From Bordetella genomosp. 4 (lineage in GTDB: Bacteria; Pseudomonadota; Gammaproteobacteria; Burkholderiales; Burkholderiaceae_B), in contig NZ_NEVQ01000011.1 in assembly GCF_002261185.1 (NCBI RefSeq), positions 1-64,000 of the forward strand: a stretch of DNA of 64,000 nt, written 5' to 3'. The position numbers and the translations under genes were made by a program. The notes under the pieces were generated by a model. That model was given only the letters and a program-made list of their open reading frames with translations, was not told where the DNA came from and made no database searches. Below, piece by piece: positions 9,502-18,529 of the stretch (its first letter is position 1; each line of letters starts with the position of its first letter).

Positions 9502-12500
9502 TTACTGGCGCTGCGTTTCTACTTGCACCAAGGGGGCGTTGGAGACCGGTGCTACCGGCTTGCGTTCGCGGCCTAGACGGACCGGGACATGGCCGGCAGC
9601 GATGCGTTGCTGCGTTTGCGCATGGCGCTCCGGATCGGTTTCCACCCATTTCAGACCCGCTGCGTGCACGACGTCGTGCAAAGACTGGGTCGACGACGTA
9701 GCAGGTGCTGCCGGTACGACGATGGGCTGCGAAGCCGCCGACGTTGCGGCAGCAGCCGTAGCAGGGGCTTGAGCGACGACGGGCGCAGCGGCCGCCGGAG
9801 CGGGCGTTGCAGCGGCTTCGCTCGCCGCGGATGCCGAGGTGGCTGTCGGGGCCTGGGGAACAGCGGCGCTGGCGAGAGTCTCTGTTGCAGTCGTATCCGC
9901 GATGGCTGCCGGGGCCGTCACCGGGGCGACAGACTCGGACGCGGCGGAAGCTGCTTCAGGGCTCACAGGCTCCTGGACGGGGGCCGGTGTCGAAGGCGCC
10001 GAGGTCACAGCGGCTTCGGTCGCTGTCGACACGCTTGCCACAGGAGCGGTGGGAATCGGCGTCGTCGTGTCGGGCTCCGTCGATGGTGCGGCGGTAGCGG
10101 ACTCCACCTTGGCCGGCGTCGTTTGGACGGGCGCTTCGGTCGTTCCGGCTTGGTCTGCTGCTGCGGTAACCGCGGTTTCGCGTGCCACAGCTGGTTGAGC
10201 CGGTGCTACGTTCGCCGTGGCAGGTTCGGTCGTCTCCAGTTGCTCCGCAGTCGCCGCGCGGTCCGCGGAGCCGGGGGCGATGTCAACGGGTTTGGCCGTC
10301 TCGGCAGCGGCGACGTTGCGCACGGCAGCAGCGGCTGCCGCGGTCGTTGCAGCGGCTGCTGCCGTTGCAGCAGCCGCGGCTGCTGTCGCTGCGGTCAGCG
10401 GCTGCACGGCGGATTCCGACGGAGCCGTAGCCTGCGGAGCCGGTTGAGCGGCGGATGGTACGTCTTGCGTTGCAGTCACGGCCTGAGCGGCGTCGGCTGC
10501 TGCCGTGGCGGCGTCAGCCGCAGACGAGGCTTGCGTAGCCAGTGCTTCCGAGGATTCAACGGGATCGGCTTGGTCGTTACCTTGATCGTCGGCGCTCTGC
10601 AGGGCCTGATCCTCTTGGCTGCGACGGCCACGACGGCTGCGGCGGCGGCGGCGCTTGCGTTCCGGATCTCCCGTGCCTTCGGTATCGCTACCTTCGGTGG
10701 CGGCCTCGATCCCTTGGCTGTCCGTTACGACGGCGTCCGTTGCACTTTCGGGGACGGTCACCTTCGGAGCTTGAGCTGCGTCGGCCACGCGTTGCGTGTT
10801 GGCTGCGATGGCTTGGTCAGCCGCAGCGACGGCGCCCGTGGCAACGGCTGCACCGGCTGCCAGCGCGTTGTCCTGATCGTTCAAGGAGACGTCTTGCTGG
10901 TTGCTGTCGTCGCGACGGTTGCGGCCACGGCCGCGGCGATTACGGTTGCCGCGAGGTGCTTCATCTGCCGAGACGTCAGAGCCCTGAGCGCGATCCTGAC
11001 GGGCGTTGTCACGATCGGCGCGTTCTGCGCGTGCAGTGGACTCGGCTTCTACGCGAGCATTGTCGCGCTCGGCACGGGCCGGGCGGTCTGCACGGTCGTC
11101 ATGACGGCGATTGCCGCGCACGTGATGGCGGGCTGCGCCTTCGGAGGCCTCGCTGGCGTCCGTGCCTTGGCGAGCGTCGTTGTTACGGCGTTGGCGGTTG
11201 CGATCCGAGCCCTGGCGGTCGCCACGGCGTTCCTGGCCGTCCTGGCCGCGTTTGCCGCGAGCCTGGTTGCCACGCTTCGGTTCGTCTTTCGTTTCGGTCG
11301 GAGCCGGGGTCGAGCTGCCGCTCAGCCAGCCAAACAGGCGTTTGAACAGGCCGCCCAGGCTGAAGCCGGACGATGCCGCAGCAGGCGCCGCGGCGGGCGT
11401 CGACACGGGAGCGGGCTGCGAGGGCGTGATGCCCTTGACCAAGGCTTCGGGACGCGCCTTGATTTCTTGGTCTTTCGGGGCCCATGTCACGTCGGTCGAC
11501 GGGGCCTCGGCCAGCTCGAAACTGGTTTTGACTTCTTCGAGGCGCGGATCGTCGTGACGCAGGCGCTCGATATGGTGGTGCGGGGTTTCCAGGTGCTTGT
11601 TGGGGATCAGCACCAGATTGACCTTGAGGCGGGCCTCCATCTTGGTGATGTCGGAACGCTTTTCGTTGAGCAGGAAGGTGGCCACGTCGACCGGCACCTG
11701 GGCGTGGACCGCCGCGGTGTTTTCCTTCATTGCTTCTTCTTGCAGCAGGCGCAGCACATGCAGCGCGCTGGATTCTGCGTCGCGGATCACGCCAGTGCCG
11801 TTGCAGCGCGGGCAAGTGATGTGCGAGCCTTCGTTCAGGGCGGGACGCAGTCGCTGGCGCGACAGCTCCATCAGGCCAAAGCGCGAGATCTTGCCCATTT
11901 GCACGCGGGCACGGTCGAAATGCAGAGCATCACGCAGGCGCTGTTCGACGGCGCGCTGGTTCTTGCTGTCCTCCATATCGATAAAGTCGATGACGATCAG
12001 GCCACCCAGGTCGCGCAGGCGCAACTGGCGGGCGACTTCGTCGGCGGCTTCGACGTTGGTGCGCAGCGCGGTTTCTTCGATATCCGCGCCCCGGGTCGAA
12101 CGCGCCGAGTTCACGTCCACCGCGACCAAGGCCTCGGTATGGTCGATCACGACGGCGCCGCCTGAGGGCAACTGCACCGTACGCGAGTAGGCGGTTTCGA
12201 TCTGGTGTTCGATCTGGAAACGCGAGAACAGCGGAATGTCGTCGCGGTAGCGTTTGACGCGCTGGACGTTGTCCGGCATCACCACGCTCATAAAGGCGGT
12301 GGCCTGGTCGGCGATCTCGTCGGTATCGATCAGGATTTCGCCGATTTCGGGCGAGAAATAGTCGCGGATGGCCCGGATGACCAGGCTGGACTCGAGATAA
12401 ATCAGGATGGGGGCGGCGTTGTCGCGGGCGGCCGAATCAATCGCCGTCCAGAGCTGCATCAAATAGGACAGGTCCCATTGGAGCTCGTCGACATTGCGGC

Positions 12501-13017
12501 CGATACCGGCGGTGCGGGCGATGATGCTCATGCCTTGCGGCACTTGCAGTTGCTCCATCGTATCGCGCAGCTCTTGGCGGTCTTCGCCTTCGACGCGGCG
12601 GGAAACGCCGCCACCGCGCGGGTTGTTGGGCATCAGGACCAGATAACGGCCGGCCAGCGAGATGAAGGTGGTCAGGGCGGCGCCCTTGTTGCCGCGTTCT
12701 TCTTTTTCGACCTGAACGATCAGTTCCTGGCCTTCGCGCAGGGCGTCCTGGATCCGGGCGCTGCGAACGTCGACGCCTTCTTTGAAGTAACTGCGGGCGA
12801 CTTCCTTGAAGGGCAAAAAGCCGTGGCGGTCTTCGCCGTAGTTGACGAAGCAGGCCTCCAGGCCGGGTTCGATGCGGGTGATGACGCCTTTATAAATGTT
12901 GCCTTTGCGCTGTTCGCGGCCGGCGGTTTCGATGTCGAGGTCGATGAGTTTTTGCCCATCGACGATGGCAACGCGCAGTTCTTCCTGGTGCGTTGCATTG
13001 AACAGCATGCGCTTCAT
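9502..13017 (-). CDS. rne: Ribonuclease E
   Basis: This is a 1171-residue endoribonuclease and the scaffold of the RNA degradosome. The N-terminal half has an S1 domain (about 35-120), a 5'-sensor/RNase H-like part and a DNase I-like catalytic part. The catalytic Asp residues are in VAVDVNSARS and VIDFIDMED. The Zn-link motif CPRCNGTG is near residue 400. From about residue 520 the protein is low-complexity: Arg/Asp/Asn-rich RNA-binding tracts, then a long Ala/Thr/Val/Pro-rich region with poly-Ala, ending in a conserved-looking tail (LKWVETDPERHAQTQQRI). SD GGAGA precedes the ATG. The leader contains a perfect palindrome and probably mediates autoregulation. Confidence 0.97.
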   Translation of the reverse strand: MKRMLFNATHQEELRVAIVDGQKLIDLDIETAGREQRKGNIYKGVITRIEPGLEACFVNYGEDRHGFLPFKEVARSYFKEGVDVRSARIQDALREGQELIVQVEKEERGNKGAALTTFISLAGRYLVLMPNNPRGGGVSRRVEGEDRQELRDTMEQLQVPQGMSIIARTAGIGRNVDELQWDLSYLMQLWTAIDSAARDNAAPILIYLESSLVIRAIRDYFSPEIGEILIDTDEIADQATAFMSVVMPDNVQRVKRYRDDIPLFSRFQIEHQIETAYSRTVQLPSGGAVVIDHTEALVAVDVNSARSTRGADIEETALRTNVEAADEVARQLRLRDLGGLIVIDFIDMEDSKNQRAVEQRLRDALHFDRARVQMGKISRFGLMELSRQRLRPALNEGSHITCPRCNGTGVIRDAESSALHVLRLLQEEAMKENTAAVHAQVPVDVATFLLNEKRSDITKMEARLKVNLVLIPNKHLETPHHHIERLRHDDPRLEEVKTSFELAEAPSTDVTWAPKDQEIKARPEALVKGITPSQPAPVSTPAAAPAAASSGFSLGGLFKRLFGWLSGSSTPAPTETKDEPKRGNQARGKRGQDGQERRGDRQGSDRNRQRRNNDARQGTDASEASEGAARHHVRGNRRHDDRADRPARAERDNARVEAESTARAERADRDNARQDRAQGSDVSADEAPRGNRNRRGRGRNRRDDSNQQDVSLNDQDNALAAGAAVATGAVAAADQAIAANTQRVADAAQAPKVTVPESATDAVVTDSQGIEAATEGSDTEGTGDPERKRRRRRSRRGRRSQEDQALQSADDQGNDQADPVESSEALATQASSAADAATAAADAAQAVTATQDVPSAAQPAPQATAPSESAVQPLTAATAAAAAATAAAAATTAAAAAAVRNVAAAETAKPVDIAPGSADRAATAEQLETTEPATANVAPAQPAVARETAVTAAADQAGTTEAPVQTTPAKVESATAAPSTEPDTTTPIPTAPVASVSTATEAAVTSAPSTPAPVQEPVSPEAASAASESVAPVTAPAAIADTTATETLASAAVPQAPTATSASAASEAAATPAPAAAAPVVAQAPATAAAATSAASQPIVVPAAPATSSTQSLHDVVHAAGLKWVETDPERHAQTQQRIAAGHVPVRLGRERKPVAPVSNAPLVQVETQRQ

Positions 13018-13040
13018 GAGTGGTGTTCTCCGTTGTCATG

Positions 13041-13060
13041 ACGCGCCGATATCGGCGCGT
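13041..13060 (-). promoter_or_regulatory. Perfect 20-bp palindrome in the rne leader
   Basis: ACGCGCCGAT is followed directly by its reverse complement ATCGGCGCGT. It is centred about 33 bases upstream of the rne ATG, just before the SD (GGAGA). It can form a hairpin in the rne mRNA or be a protein site in DNA. An autoregulatory role is inference. Confidence 0.5.
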
Positions 13061-13500
13061 GACCCCGGGCCACTCGGGCTGCGGACTGAAGCAGGGCAAG
13101 AAAATCAAACGTCAAACGGCCGCCGGGCTGCGCCCAGGCAAGACCGCCGCCGGTCAGGCGGGCACATCGTGCCAGAGGGCACGGGGTTCTGTCAGCAGGG
13201 GAGTCAGTTTCACTAAGTGGTTGACGGAAAGGGTTGCTGTGAACGACAGATGCGGCGAACGATCAGCCTGCGCGCACCTGGTGCTTTAAATTACGCGATG
13301 ATTCTTGCAGTGCTTCAGAGCCGCTTGCGGCATGCAACGACTCAGCCAGGACGGCGGGCAAAAAGTGCCACACCACCGTCCGGCAGAGCGCGGTTGCGCC
13401 GGCGACCGAGAGGCCCCGGAGCTGAACCAGCAGGCAGCGGTACAATGACGGCCCGCGCGCTCGACGGAGACGCGTTGTTGCATCTCTACGCCGGGCGGCT

Positions 13501-13538
13501 TGTTCAGCCCCGTTGTTCAGCCCCCGATGTTCAGCCCC
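13501..13538 (+). repeat. Short tandem repeat TGTTCAGCCCC x3 upstream of rluC
   Basis: Exact copies of the 11-mer TGTTCAGCCCC start at 13501, 13514 and 13528, a period of 13 then 14 bases. They lie 35-72 bases upstream of the chosen rluC start. The varying spacer means they are not a simple microsatellite. Confidence 0.7.
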
Positions 13539-13572
13539 TCAAGGCTGTCCCGATTATATGTCGCTTTCCGTA

Positions 13573-14526
13573 ATGCGCAAAGAAACCCCTGTCTCGACCT
13601 CGTCTGCACCCGCTGTCCGCCTTGTCGAGGTGGACGCGGAGCACGACGGCCAGCGTATCGATAATTTTCTGCTCCGCCTGTGCAAGGGGGTGCCCAAAAG
13701 CCATATCTACAAGGCGATCCGTGGCGGGGAGGTCCGAGTAAATAAGGGACGCATTCAGGCGGACTACCGTGTCGTAGCCGGAGATCTGGTCCGCGTACCG
13801 CCGCTGCGGTTGCCGGCGGCGGGTGAGGCCAGGCCAGTTCCGGGGAGCGAATTCCCCGTGGTGTTCGAGGACGATGCTTTACTTGTCATCGACAAGCCCG
13901 CTGGCGTAGCGGTCCACGGGGGCAGCGGCGTCTCATTCGGCGTCATCGAGCAATTGCGGGCGGCCCGGCCTCAGGCGCGCTTCCTGGAATTGGTGCATCG
14001 CCTGGATCGTGAAACGTCCGGCTTGCTGATGGTGGCCAAGAAGCGCAGCGCGCTTTTGGCGCTGCACGCCATGCTGCGCGAAGGCAAAGGCGACAAGCAT
14101 TACCTCGCCCTGGTCGAGGGGGACTGGGTCAATGACCGCCAGCATATTCGGCTGGCGCTGACTAAATGGACCACGCAGTCCGGCGAGCGCCGTGTGCGCC
14201 CCGATCCTGACGGACAATCTGCCCATACCATCGTCACGCTGCGGCAACGCTTCGGCCGTTACAGTCTGGTCGATGCGGAACTGCGCAGTGGGCGTACGCA
14301 TCAAATCCGTGTGCACTTGGCGGCCAGCGGTTTCCCGATTATTGGCGACGATAAATACGGGACGGATGAGACGAGGGCACAATTTGCCCGTCAGGGCTTT
14401 AATCGCATGTTTCTGCATGCCCATCAATTGACTTTGCCGCATCCCTTGACCGGCGAGATCCTCAGGTTGACGGCCGAATTGCCGCCAGTCTGCCGTAAGC
14501 TGTTGCAGCAGTTGGAGAATCAATAA
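13573..14526 (+). CDS. rluC: 23S rRNA pseudouridine synthase RluC
   Basis: This has 317 residues from the ATG at 13573 (MRKETPVSTSS); another ATG at 13558 would add five. An S4 RNA-binding domain (about 20-80) precedes the RluA-type catalytic domain. The invariant Asp is in HRLDRETSGLL, and RTHQIRVHLA and PIIGDDKYG motifs follow. By family it modifies U955, U2504 and U2580 of 23S rRNA. The rne|rluC divergent pair is widespread in proteobacteria and supports the RluC rather than the RluD call. No strong SD is visible. Confidence 0.93.
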   Translation: MRKETPVSTSSAPAVRLVEVDAEHDGQRIDNFLLRLCKGVPKSHIYKAIRGGEVRVNKGRIQADYRVVAGDLVRVPPLRLPAAGEARPVPGSEFPVVFEDDALLVIDKPAGVAVHGGSGVSFGVIEQLRAARPQARFLELVHRLDRETSGLLMVAKKRSALLALHAMLREGKGDKHYLALVEGDWVNDRQHIRLALTKWTTQSGERRVRPDPDGQSAHTIVTLRQRFGRYSLVDAELRSGRTHQIRVHLAASGFPIIGDDKYGTDETRAQFARQGFNRMFLHAHQLTLPHPLTGEILRLTAELPPVCRKLLQQLENQ

Positions 14527-14528
14527 CC

Positions 14529-15188
14529 ATGTCGTCGTATTCGCTGGTGGTGTTCGACTGGGACGGAACCTTGATGGATTCCACCAACGGCATTGTTTCC
14601 GCCATTCAGGGCGCGTGCCGCGATCTGGATCTGCCCGTGCCGTCCGCCTCGGAGGCCAGTTGGGTGATTGGCTTGTCGCTGGAAAGCGCCTTGCGTCGGG
14701 CGGTGCCCGAGTTGACCCAGGCCATGTTGCCGCGATTCCTCGAGCGTTATCGTATTCATTATTTATTGCGCGACCCCGATTTGCAGTTATTCGAGGGGAT
14801 CGAGCCTCTGCTGGGCGAGCTGGCCAACCAGAAAATTCGCTTGGCCGTTGCGACCGGGAAAAGCCGCGTCGGGCTCAATCGTGTGTTGGCCGCTACTGGC
14901 TTGCGCGATATCTTTGATGCGACGCGCACGGCCGACGAAACATTCAGCAAACCGCACCCGGCTATGTTGCATGAACTCATGCAGGAATTGGATGTCGAAC
15001 CCGAACGCGTGATCATGGTGGGCGACACCTCGCATGACTTGAATATGGCGGCTAATGCCGGCGTGCATGGTCTGGGGGTCGCCTATGGTGCTCATAGCCC
15101 ACAAGAGTTGCTGGGGTGTACGCCCCAGGCTGTAGTCGATACCGTGCCTGCCTTGCGAGAGTGGCTATTGTCTCGCGTAGGGGCTTGA
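14529..15188 (+). CDS. HAD-superfamily phosphatase, phosphoglycolate phosphatase-like
   Basis: This encodes 219 residues. HAD motif I is DWDGTLMDS with nucleophile and acid Asp, motif II is VATGKS, the Lys of motif III is in SKPHPAM, and motif IV is MVGDTSHDLNMA. A helical cap domain lies between motifs I and II (subclass IA). It starts two bases after the rluC stop, so the two are co-translated, an arrangement common in Burkholderiales. The substrate is not known; Gph-like or other small phosphate esters are possible. Confidence 0.88.
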   Translation: MSSYSLVVFDWDGTLMDSTNGIVSAIQGACRDLDLPVPSASEASWVIGLSLESALRRAVPELTQAMLPRFLERYRIHYLLRDPDLQLFEGIEPLLGELANQKIRLAVATGKSRVGLNRVLAATGLRDIFDATRTADETFSKPHPAMLHELMQELDVEPERVIMVGDTSHDLNMAANAGVHGLGVAYGAHSPQELLGCTPQAVVDTVPALREWLLSRVGA

Positions 15189-15286
15189 TCGGGGTCTGAC
15201 GCGCATCCTGGCGCCGTTTGCTTGCAGTGGTGGTTAGTCTGTTGTCATCTGTCGCGTCGTGTGGAACGACGCCAGGAGATCTGGTC

Positions 15287-16252
15287 ATGCTGATACGTAA
15301 GCCCCGTCACGAGCCCGCATCGTCCGAAATCACGCCCGAGGCGGTTTGGCAGTCGCGTCGCGAATGGATGGCACGCGCTGCCATGGCGGCAGCGGCCGCG
15401 GGTTTGCCGGCCTGGGCATCGCGCAGCGCGTTTGCCCAGAGCGGCGCCGAATTGCCAGGCCGGCCAAACCCCGCCTATTCGGTCATGGACAAGCCGACCG
15501 AATGGAAAGACGTCACCACGTACAACAACTACTACGAGTTCGGCGTCGACAAAGACGAGCCGGCAAAATATGCGGACAAGCTGCAAACCCGCCCCTGGAC
15601 GGTGTCGGTCGAGGGCGAGGTGCTGCGTCCGCAAACCTTTGATATCGATACCTTGCTGAAACTGGCCCCTCTCGAGGATCGCGTCTATCGCCTGCGCTGT
15701 GTCGAGGGATGGTCCATGGTGATACCGTGGGTTGGGTATTCGCTGTCGACCTTGCTCAAACAGGTCGAGCCTACAGGTAATGCCAAATATGTAGAGTTCA
15801 CCACGGTCGAGCAGCGGGAAAATATGCCCGGATTGCGTTATCCCGTCCTGGAATGGCCCTATGTCGAAGCGCTGAGGCTGGACGAAGCCATGCATCCGTT
15901 GGCGTTGCTGGTCTTTGGCTTATACGGAAAAGTCCTGCCGAATCAAAACGGCGCACCAATGCGCCTGGCCGTACCCTGGAAATATGGCTTCAAGTCGGCC
16001 AAATCGATTGTGCGTATTCGTCTGGTCGAGCGTCAGCCGACGAGCTCGTGGATGCAGGCGGCTGCCAACGAATATGGCTTTTATGCCAACGTGAACCCCG
16101 ATGTGCCTCACCCGCGCTGGAGCCAGGCGACCGAGCGGCGGATCGGCGAGGGCGGTTTTTTCACGCCCAAGCGCAAGACACTGTTGTTTAACGGTTATGC
16201 CGACCAGGTCGCCTCGTTGTATCAGGGGATGGATTTGGCGGCGAACTATTGA
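15287..16252 (+). CDS. msrP: Protein-methionine-sulfoxide reductase catalytic subunit MsrP
   Basis: This is a 321-residue molybdopterin enzyme of the YedY family. The start at ATG 15287 has AGGAG ten bases upstream. The N-terminus carries a Tat signal ([17 protein letters not shown], cut near AFAQS). The Mo-ligating Cys is in [30 protein letters not shown] is a typical pterin-pocket segment. It repairs oxidised methionines in periplasmic proteins using electrons from MsrQ, encoded directly downstream. Confidence 0.95.
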   Translation: MLIRKPRHEPASSEITPEAVWQSRREWMARAAMAAAAAGLPAWASRSAFAQSGAELPGRPNPAYSVMDKPTEWKDVTTYNNYYEFGVDKDEPAKYADKLQTRPWTVSVEGEVLRPQTFDIDTLLKLAPLEDRVYRLRCVEGWSMVIPWVGYSLSTLLKQVEPTGNAKYVEFTTVEQRENMPGLRYPVLEWPYVEALRLDEAMHPLALLVFGLYGKVLPNQNGAPMRLAVPWKYGFKSAKSIVRIRLVERQPTSSWMQAAANEYGFYANVNPDVPHPRWSQATERRIGEGGFFTPKRKTLLFNGYADQVASLYQGMDLAANY

Positions 16253-16269
16253 CGGCAAAATGGGTGTCT

Positions 16270-16908
16270 ATGACTAAAGGCACTGCATCCATGGCTGAGC
16301 CCGCTGCGCGTCGGGCGCAATGGTCCGCGGCAGCGGTGGCGCGATTCAAGCCGCTCTTATTTATAGCGGGCTTGTTGCCATTTGCGCGCTGGTTCTGGCT
16401 CGGGTTCAACGATGGCCTGACCGCCAATCCGATTGAGTTTTTGACGCGTTCGTCAGGCACGTGGGCGCTGGTGTGTCTGCTGGTCACGCTGTCGATCACG
16501 CCTTTGCGCCGCTTGCTCAGGCAACCGGCGCTGGTGCGCTTGCGCCGGCCCTGTGGGCTGTTTGCCTTTTTCTACGGCGCTTTGCACTTCGTCGCCTGGG
16601 TATGGTGGGATCGTGGTCTGGATGTCGGGGCGATGCTGCAAGACGTATGGGAGCGGCCCTTCATCACGGCCGGCTTTGCGGCGTTCGTGTGCATGACCGC
16701 GTTGGCGCTCACCTCGACGCAGTGGGCTATCCGCAAGTTAGGCCGGCGATGGCAAACGCTGCATCGACTGGTGTATCTGATAGGCATCCTGGCCGTTGTG
16801 CATCTGTGGTGGCACAAGTCCGGCAAGAATGATTTTGAGCAACCCCTGATCTACGGCGCGATCCTGGCGGTGTTACTGGGCTGGCGCCTAGCGCTGCGGC
16901 TCAAGTAG
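16270..16908 (+). CDS. msrQ: Heme-binding membrane subunit MsrQ
   Basis: This is a 212-residue integral membrane protein with about six hydrophobic helices and conserved His residues for heme b (FYGALHFVAW, RLVYLIGILAVVHLWWH). It passes electrons from the quinone pool to periplasmic MsrP. I use ATG 16270; ATG 16291 and a TTG overlapping the msrP stop are alternatives. Its last 21 bases overlap the 3' end of the convergent amidase gene. Confidence 0.92.
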   Translation: MTKGTASMAEPAARRAQWSAAAVARFKPLLFIAGLLPFARWFWLGFNDGLTANPIEFLTRSSGTWALVCLLVTLSITPLRRLLRQPALVRLRRPCGLFAFFYGALHFVAWVWWDRGLDVGAMLQDVWERPFITAGFAAFVCMTALALTSTQWAIRKLGRRWQTLHRLVYLIGILAVVHLWWHKSGKNDFEQPLIYGAILAVLLGWRLALRLK

Positions 16909-17736
16909 CGCCATGATGATGGCCCCCGTTTCCGCGTCGGGTTTGCCGTCGTAGTTGCTGGGACGATAGTGCATCTGAAAGGCCGACAGCACGTTCTGGG
17001 TCTCGCGATCGAGTCGGCCGTGCTGGGGGCAGGCGTAGCCTAATTTGGCCAGCCGTTCCTGGAACCAGGCCACGTCGGGTGTGCCTTGGCGTTGCAGAGT
17101 GACCCAGTTCGTCGCAGCCTGCGCCTCGTTGTACCAACGCCCGATGCCAGCCTCGGCCAGTCGCTTCCATGGAAACAACGGACCGGGGTCGGTTTTGCGC
17201 TGCGGGGCGATATCACTGTGTCCCACCACGTTTTCCGCACGGATGCCGTACCGTTTGGTCAGATCTTTTAACAGCAGAATCAAAGTCTGGATCTGGTGTT
17301 CGGAATAGGGCGCCCAACGGGTCTGCCCGCGTGCCAGGTCGGTACGGCCGATATTGACCAGCTCGATGCCGATGGACACGGGGTTCAGCGACACCTGGTT
17401 GTACCACCGGCTTTCACCAGCGTGCCAGGCGCTCTGGGTTTCGTCGACCAGGCGATAGATGCGGGGGCGCGTGTCGTCCGTGATCAGGTAATGGGTACTG
17501 ACTTTGCCCTGTGCCAATAGCCTCAGCGAGTTCTCGGTGTCCGTCGAGGTGTAGTGCAGCACGATATACCGCACCCGGCTGTCATGGCTGACGGCTTTGA
17601 TCGAATCGTCGACGTCCAGGCGGGTGGGCACGGGCTGGGGCCCTGCACAGCCCGCCAAGGCGAGTGCCGCACTCGCCCACATCAGTCCCATATGGAGTCG
17701 AGGGCGTGCGTGGCGGGAACCTAGGGATATCGGCAT
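16888..17736 (-). CDS. Lipoprotein N-acetylmuramoyl-L-alanine amidase (AmiD/AmpD family)
   Basis: This encodes 282 residues. A lipobox (ALAGC) after a hydrophobic stretch predicts an outer-membrane-anchored lipoprotein. The amidase_2 domain has zinc ligands in VLHYTST and in GHSDIAPQRKTDPG (His and the later Asp region). A C-terminal peptidoglycan-binding domain (about 210-275, with LAKLGYACPQHGRLD) matches AmiD architecture. It cleaves the amide between MurNAc and L-Ala, probably in peptidoglycan turnover. Amidases of the AmpD kind can influence beta-lactamase induction, but the lipid anchor points to AmiD. Confidence 0.88.
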   Translation of the reverse strand: MPISLGSRHARPRLHMGLMWASAALALAGCAGPQPVPTRLDVDDSIKAVSHDSRVRYIVLHYTSTDTENSLRLLAQGKVSTHYLITDDTRPRIYRLVDETQSAWHAGESRWYNQVSLNPVSIGIELVNIGRTDLARGQTRWAPYSEHQIQTLILLLKDLTKRYGIRAENVVGHSDIAPQRKTDPGPLFPWKRLAEAGIGRWYNEAQAATNWVTLQRQGTPDVAWFQERLAKLGYACPQHGRLDRETQNVLSAFQMHYRPSNYDGKPDAETGAIIMALLEPQR

Positions 17737-17812
17737 AGGGCGGACGTACGTGCGTTGAGCAAGCGGCGATGGTTACGGGTAGCAGGGCCGTCGGTCGTCC
17801 CCTGGGACGAGT

Positions 17813-18529
17813 TTACGCGCGCTGAGCAAGATACAGGAATAAGGTCGGCTGTTTGTCCAGTTCTGGCGCGGGCTGTTTTTTCCAGTCGGCGATGCTGTAG
17901 GTGCGCACCCATTCCTCGTCTGTCGTCAGAGATCGGGCGACGCATAGCCGCGTGTCGCCGCGCAGTGTGGAGAGCAGGGTCGCGAACATGGCGGCGTTGC
18001 GGTACGGGGTTTCGATCAGCAGTTGGGTCTGGTGATGGCGGGCGGAGTGCTGCTCCCAGGCTTTCAGTTGCTTGGCGCGTTCGCCCGGGTCGACAGGGGC
18101 GTAGCCATGAAATGCAAAGCGTTGACCGTCCAGTCCGCTCGCCATCAAGCCCAGCAGAATCGACGAAGGGCCGACCCAGGGGCGCACCGGTATGCCGAGT
18201 CGGTGCGCCGCGGCGACCACCGTGGCGCCGGGGTCCGCGACGGCAGGGCAGCCGGCCTCCGATACGAGGCCGATGTCCTGTCCTTGGCGCACGGGGGCTA
18301 GCCACTGTTGTATCTGGCCCGCATCCGTTTTGGGGCTGAGGGTGTGGATGGTGATTTCCTGCAGCGGCCGTACCGTGCCGATCTGTTTGAGAAACGCCCG
18401 CGCGGTTTTGGCGTTTTCGGCGATATAGGTGTCCAGGCTACCGGCCAGGGCCCGGGCGTCCGCCGGTAACCAACGCTCGGGGCGCGCCGGTCCCAGTCCC
18501 ACAGGGATGAGGTGTAGCGTGCCGCTCAT
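17813..18529 (-). CDS. SAM-dependent methyltransferase, RsmI-like tetrapyrrole-methylase family
   Basis: This is 238 residues, shorter than RsmI (about 285). It has the family glycine-rich start (LHLIPVGLG), the central SEAGCPAVADPGATVV motif that mirrors the RsmI SDAGTP loop, and the VGPSSILLGLMASGL segment. It overlaps the maf gene by four bases and is co-translated with it. The usual RsmI role is 2'-O-methylation of C1402 of 16S rRNA. This shorter paralogue is common in betaproteobacteria and its target is unknown to me. Confidence 0.85.
   Translation of the reverse strand: MSGTLHLIPVGLGPARPERWLPADARALAGSLDTYIAENAKTARAFLKQIGTVRPLQEITIHTLSPKTDAGQIQQWLAPVRQGQDIGLVSEAGCPAVADPGATVVAAAHRLGIPVRPWVGPSSILLGLMASGLDGQRFAFHGYAPVDPGERAKQLKAWEQHSARHHQTQLLIETPYRNAAMFATLLSTLRGDTRLCVARSLTTDEEWVRTYSIADWKKQPAPELDKQPTLFLYLAQRA

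Larger units (their letters stand above)
13018..13572. other. rne / rluC divergent leader region
   Basis: This 555-bp gap separates two divergent genes and holds no plausible coding sequence. It contains the rne SD, a 20-bp palindrome 24 bases upstream of the rne start, an AT-rich patch around 13285-13300 that may be the rne promoter, a TACAAT hexamer at 13441-13446 that could be an rluC -10, and three copies of TGTTCAGCCCC at 13501-13538. In E. coli the rne leader folds into hairpins bound by RNase E for feedback control. A long leader here is compatible with that. Confidence 0.5.

Noticed and set aside
9589-12165. 858-codon open frame on the plus strand inside rne
   Set aside because: It is antisense to the low-complexity half of rne, has Arg/Gly/Cys-rich composition, no SD and no recognisable domain. 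High GC keeps the opposite frame open.
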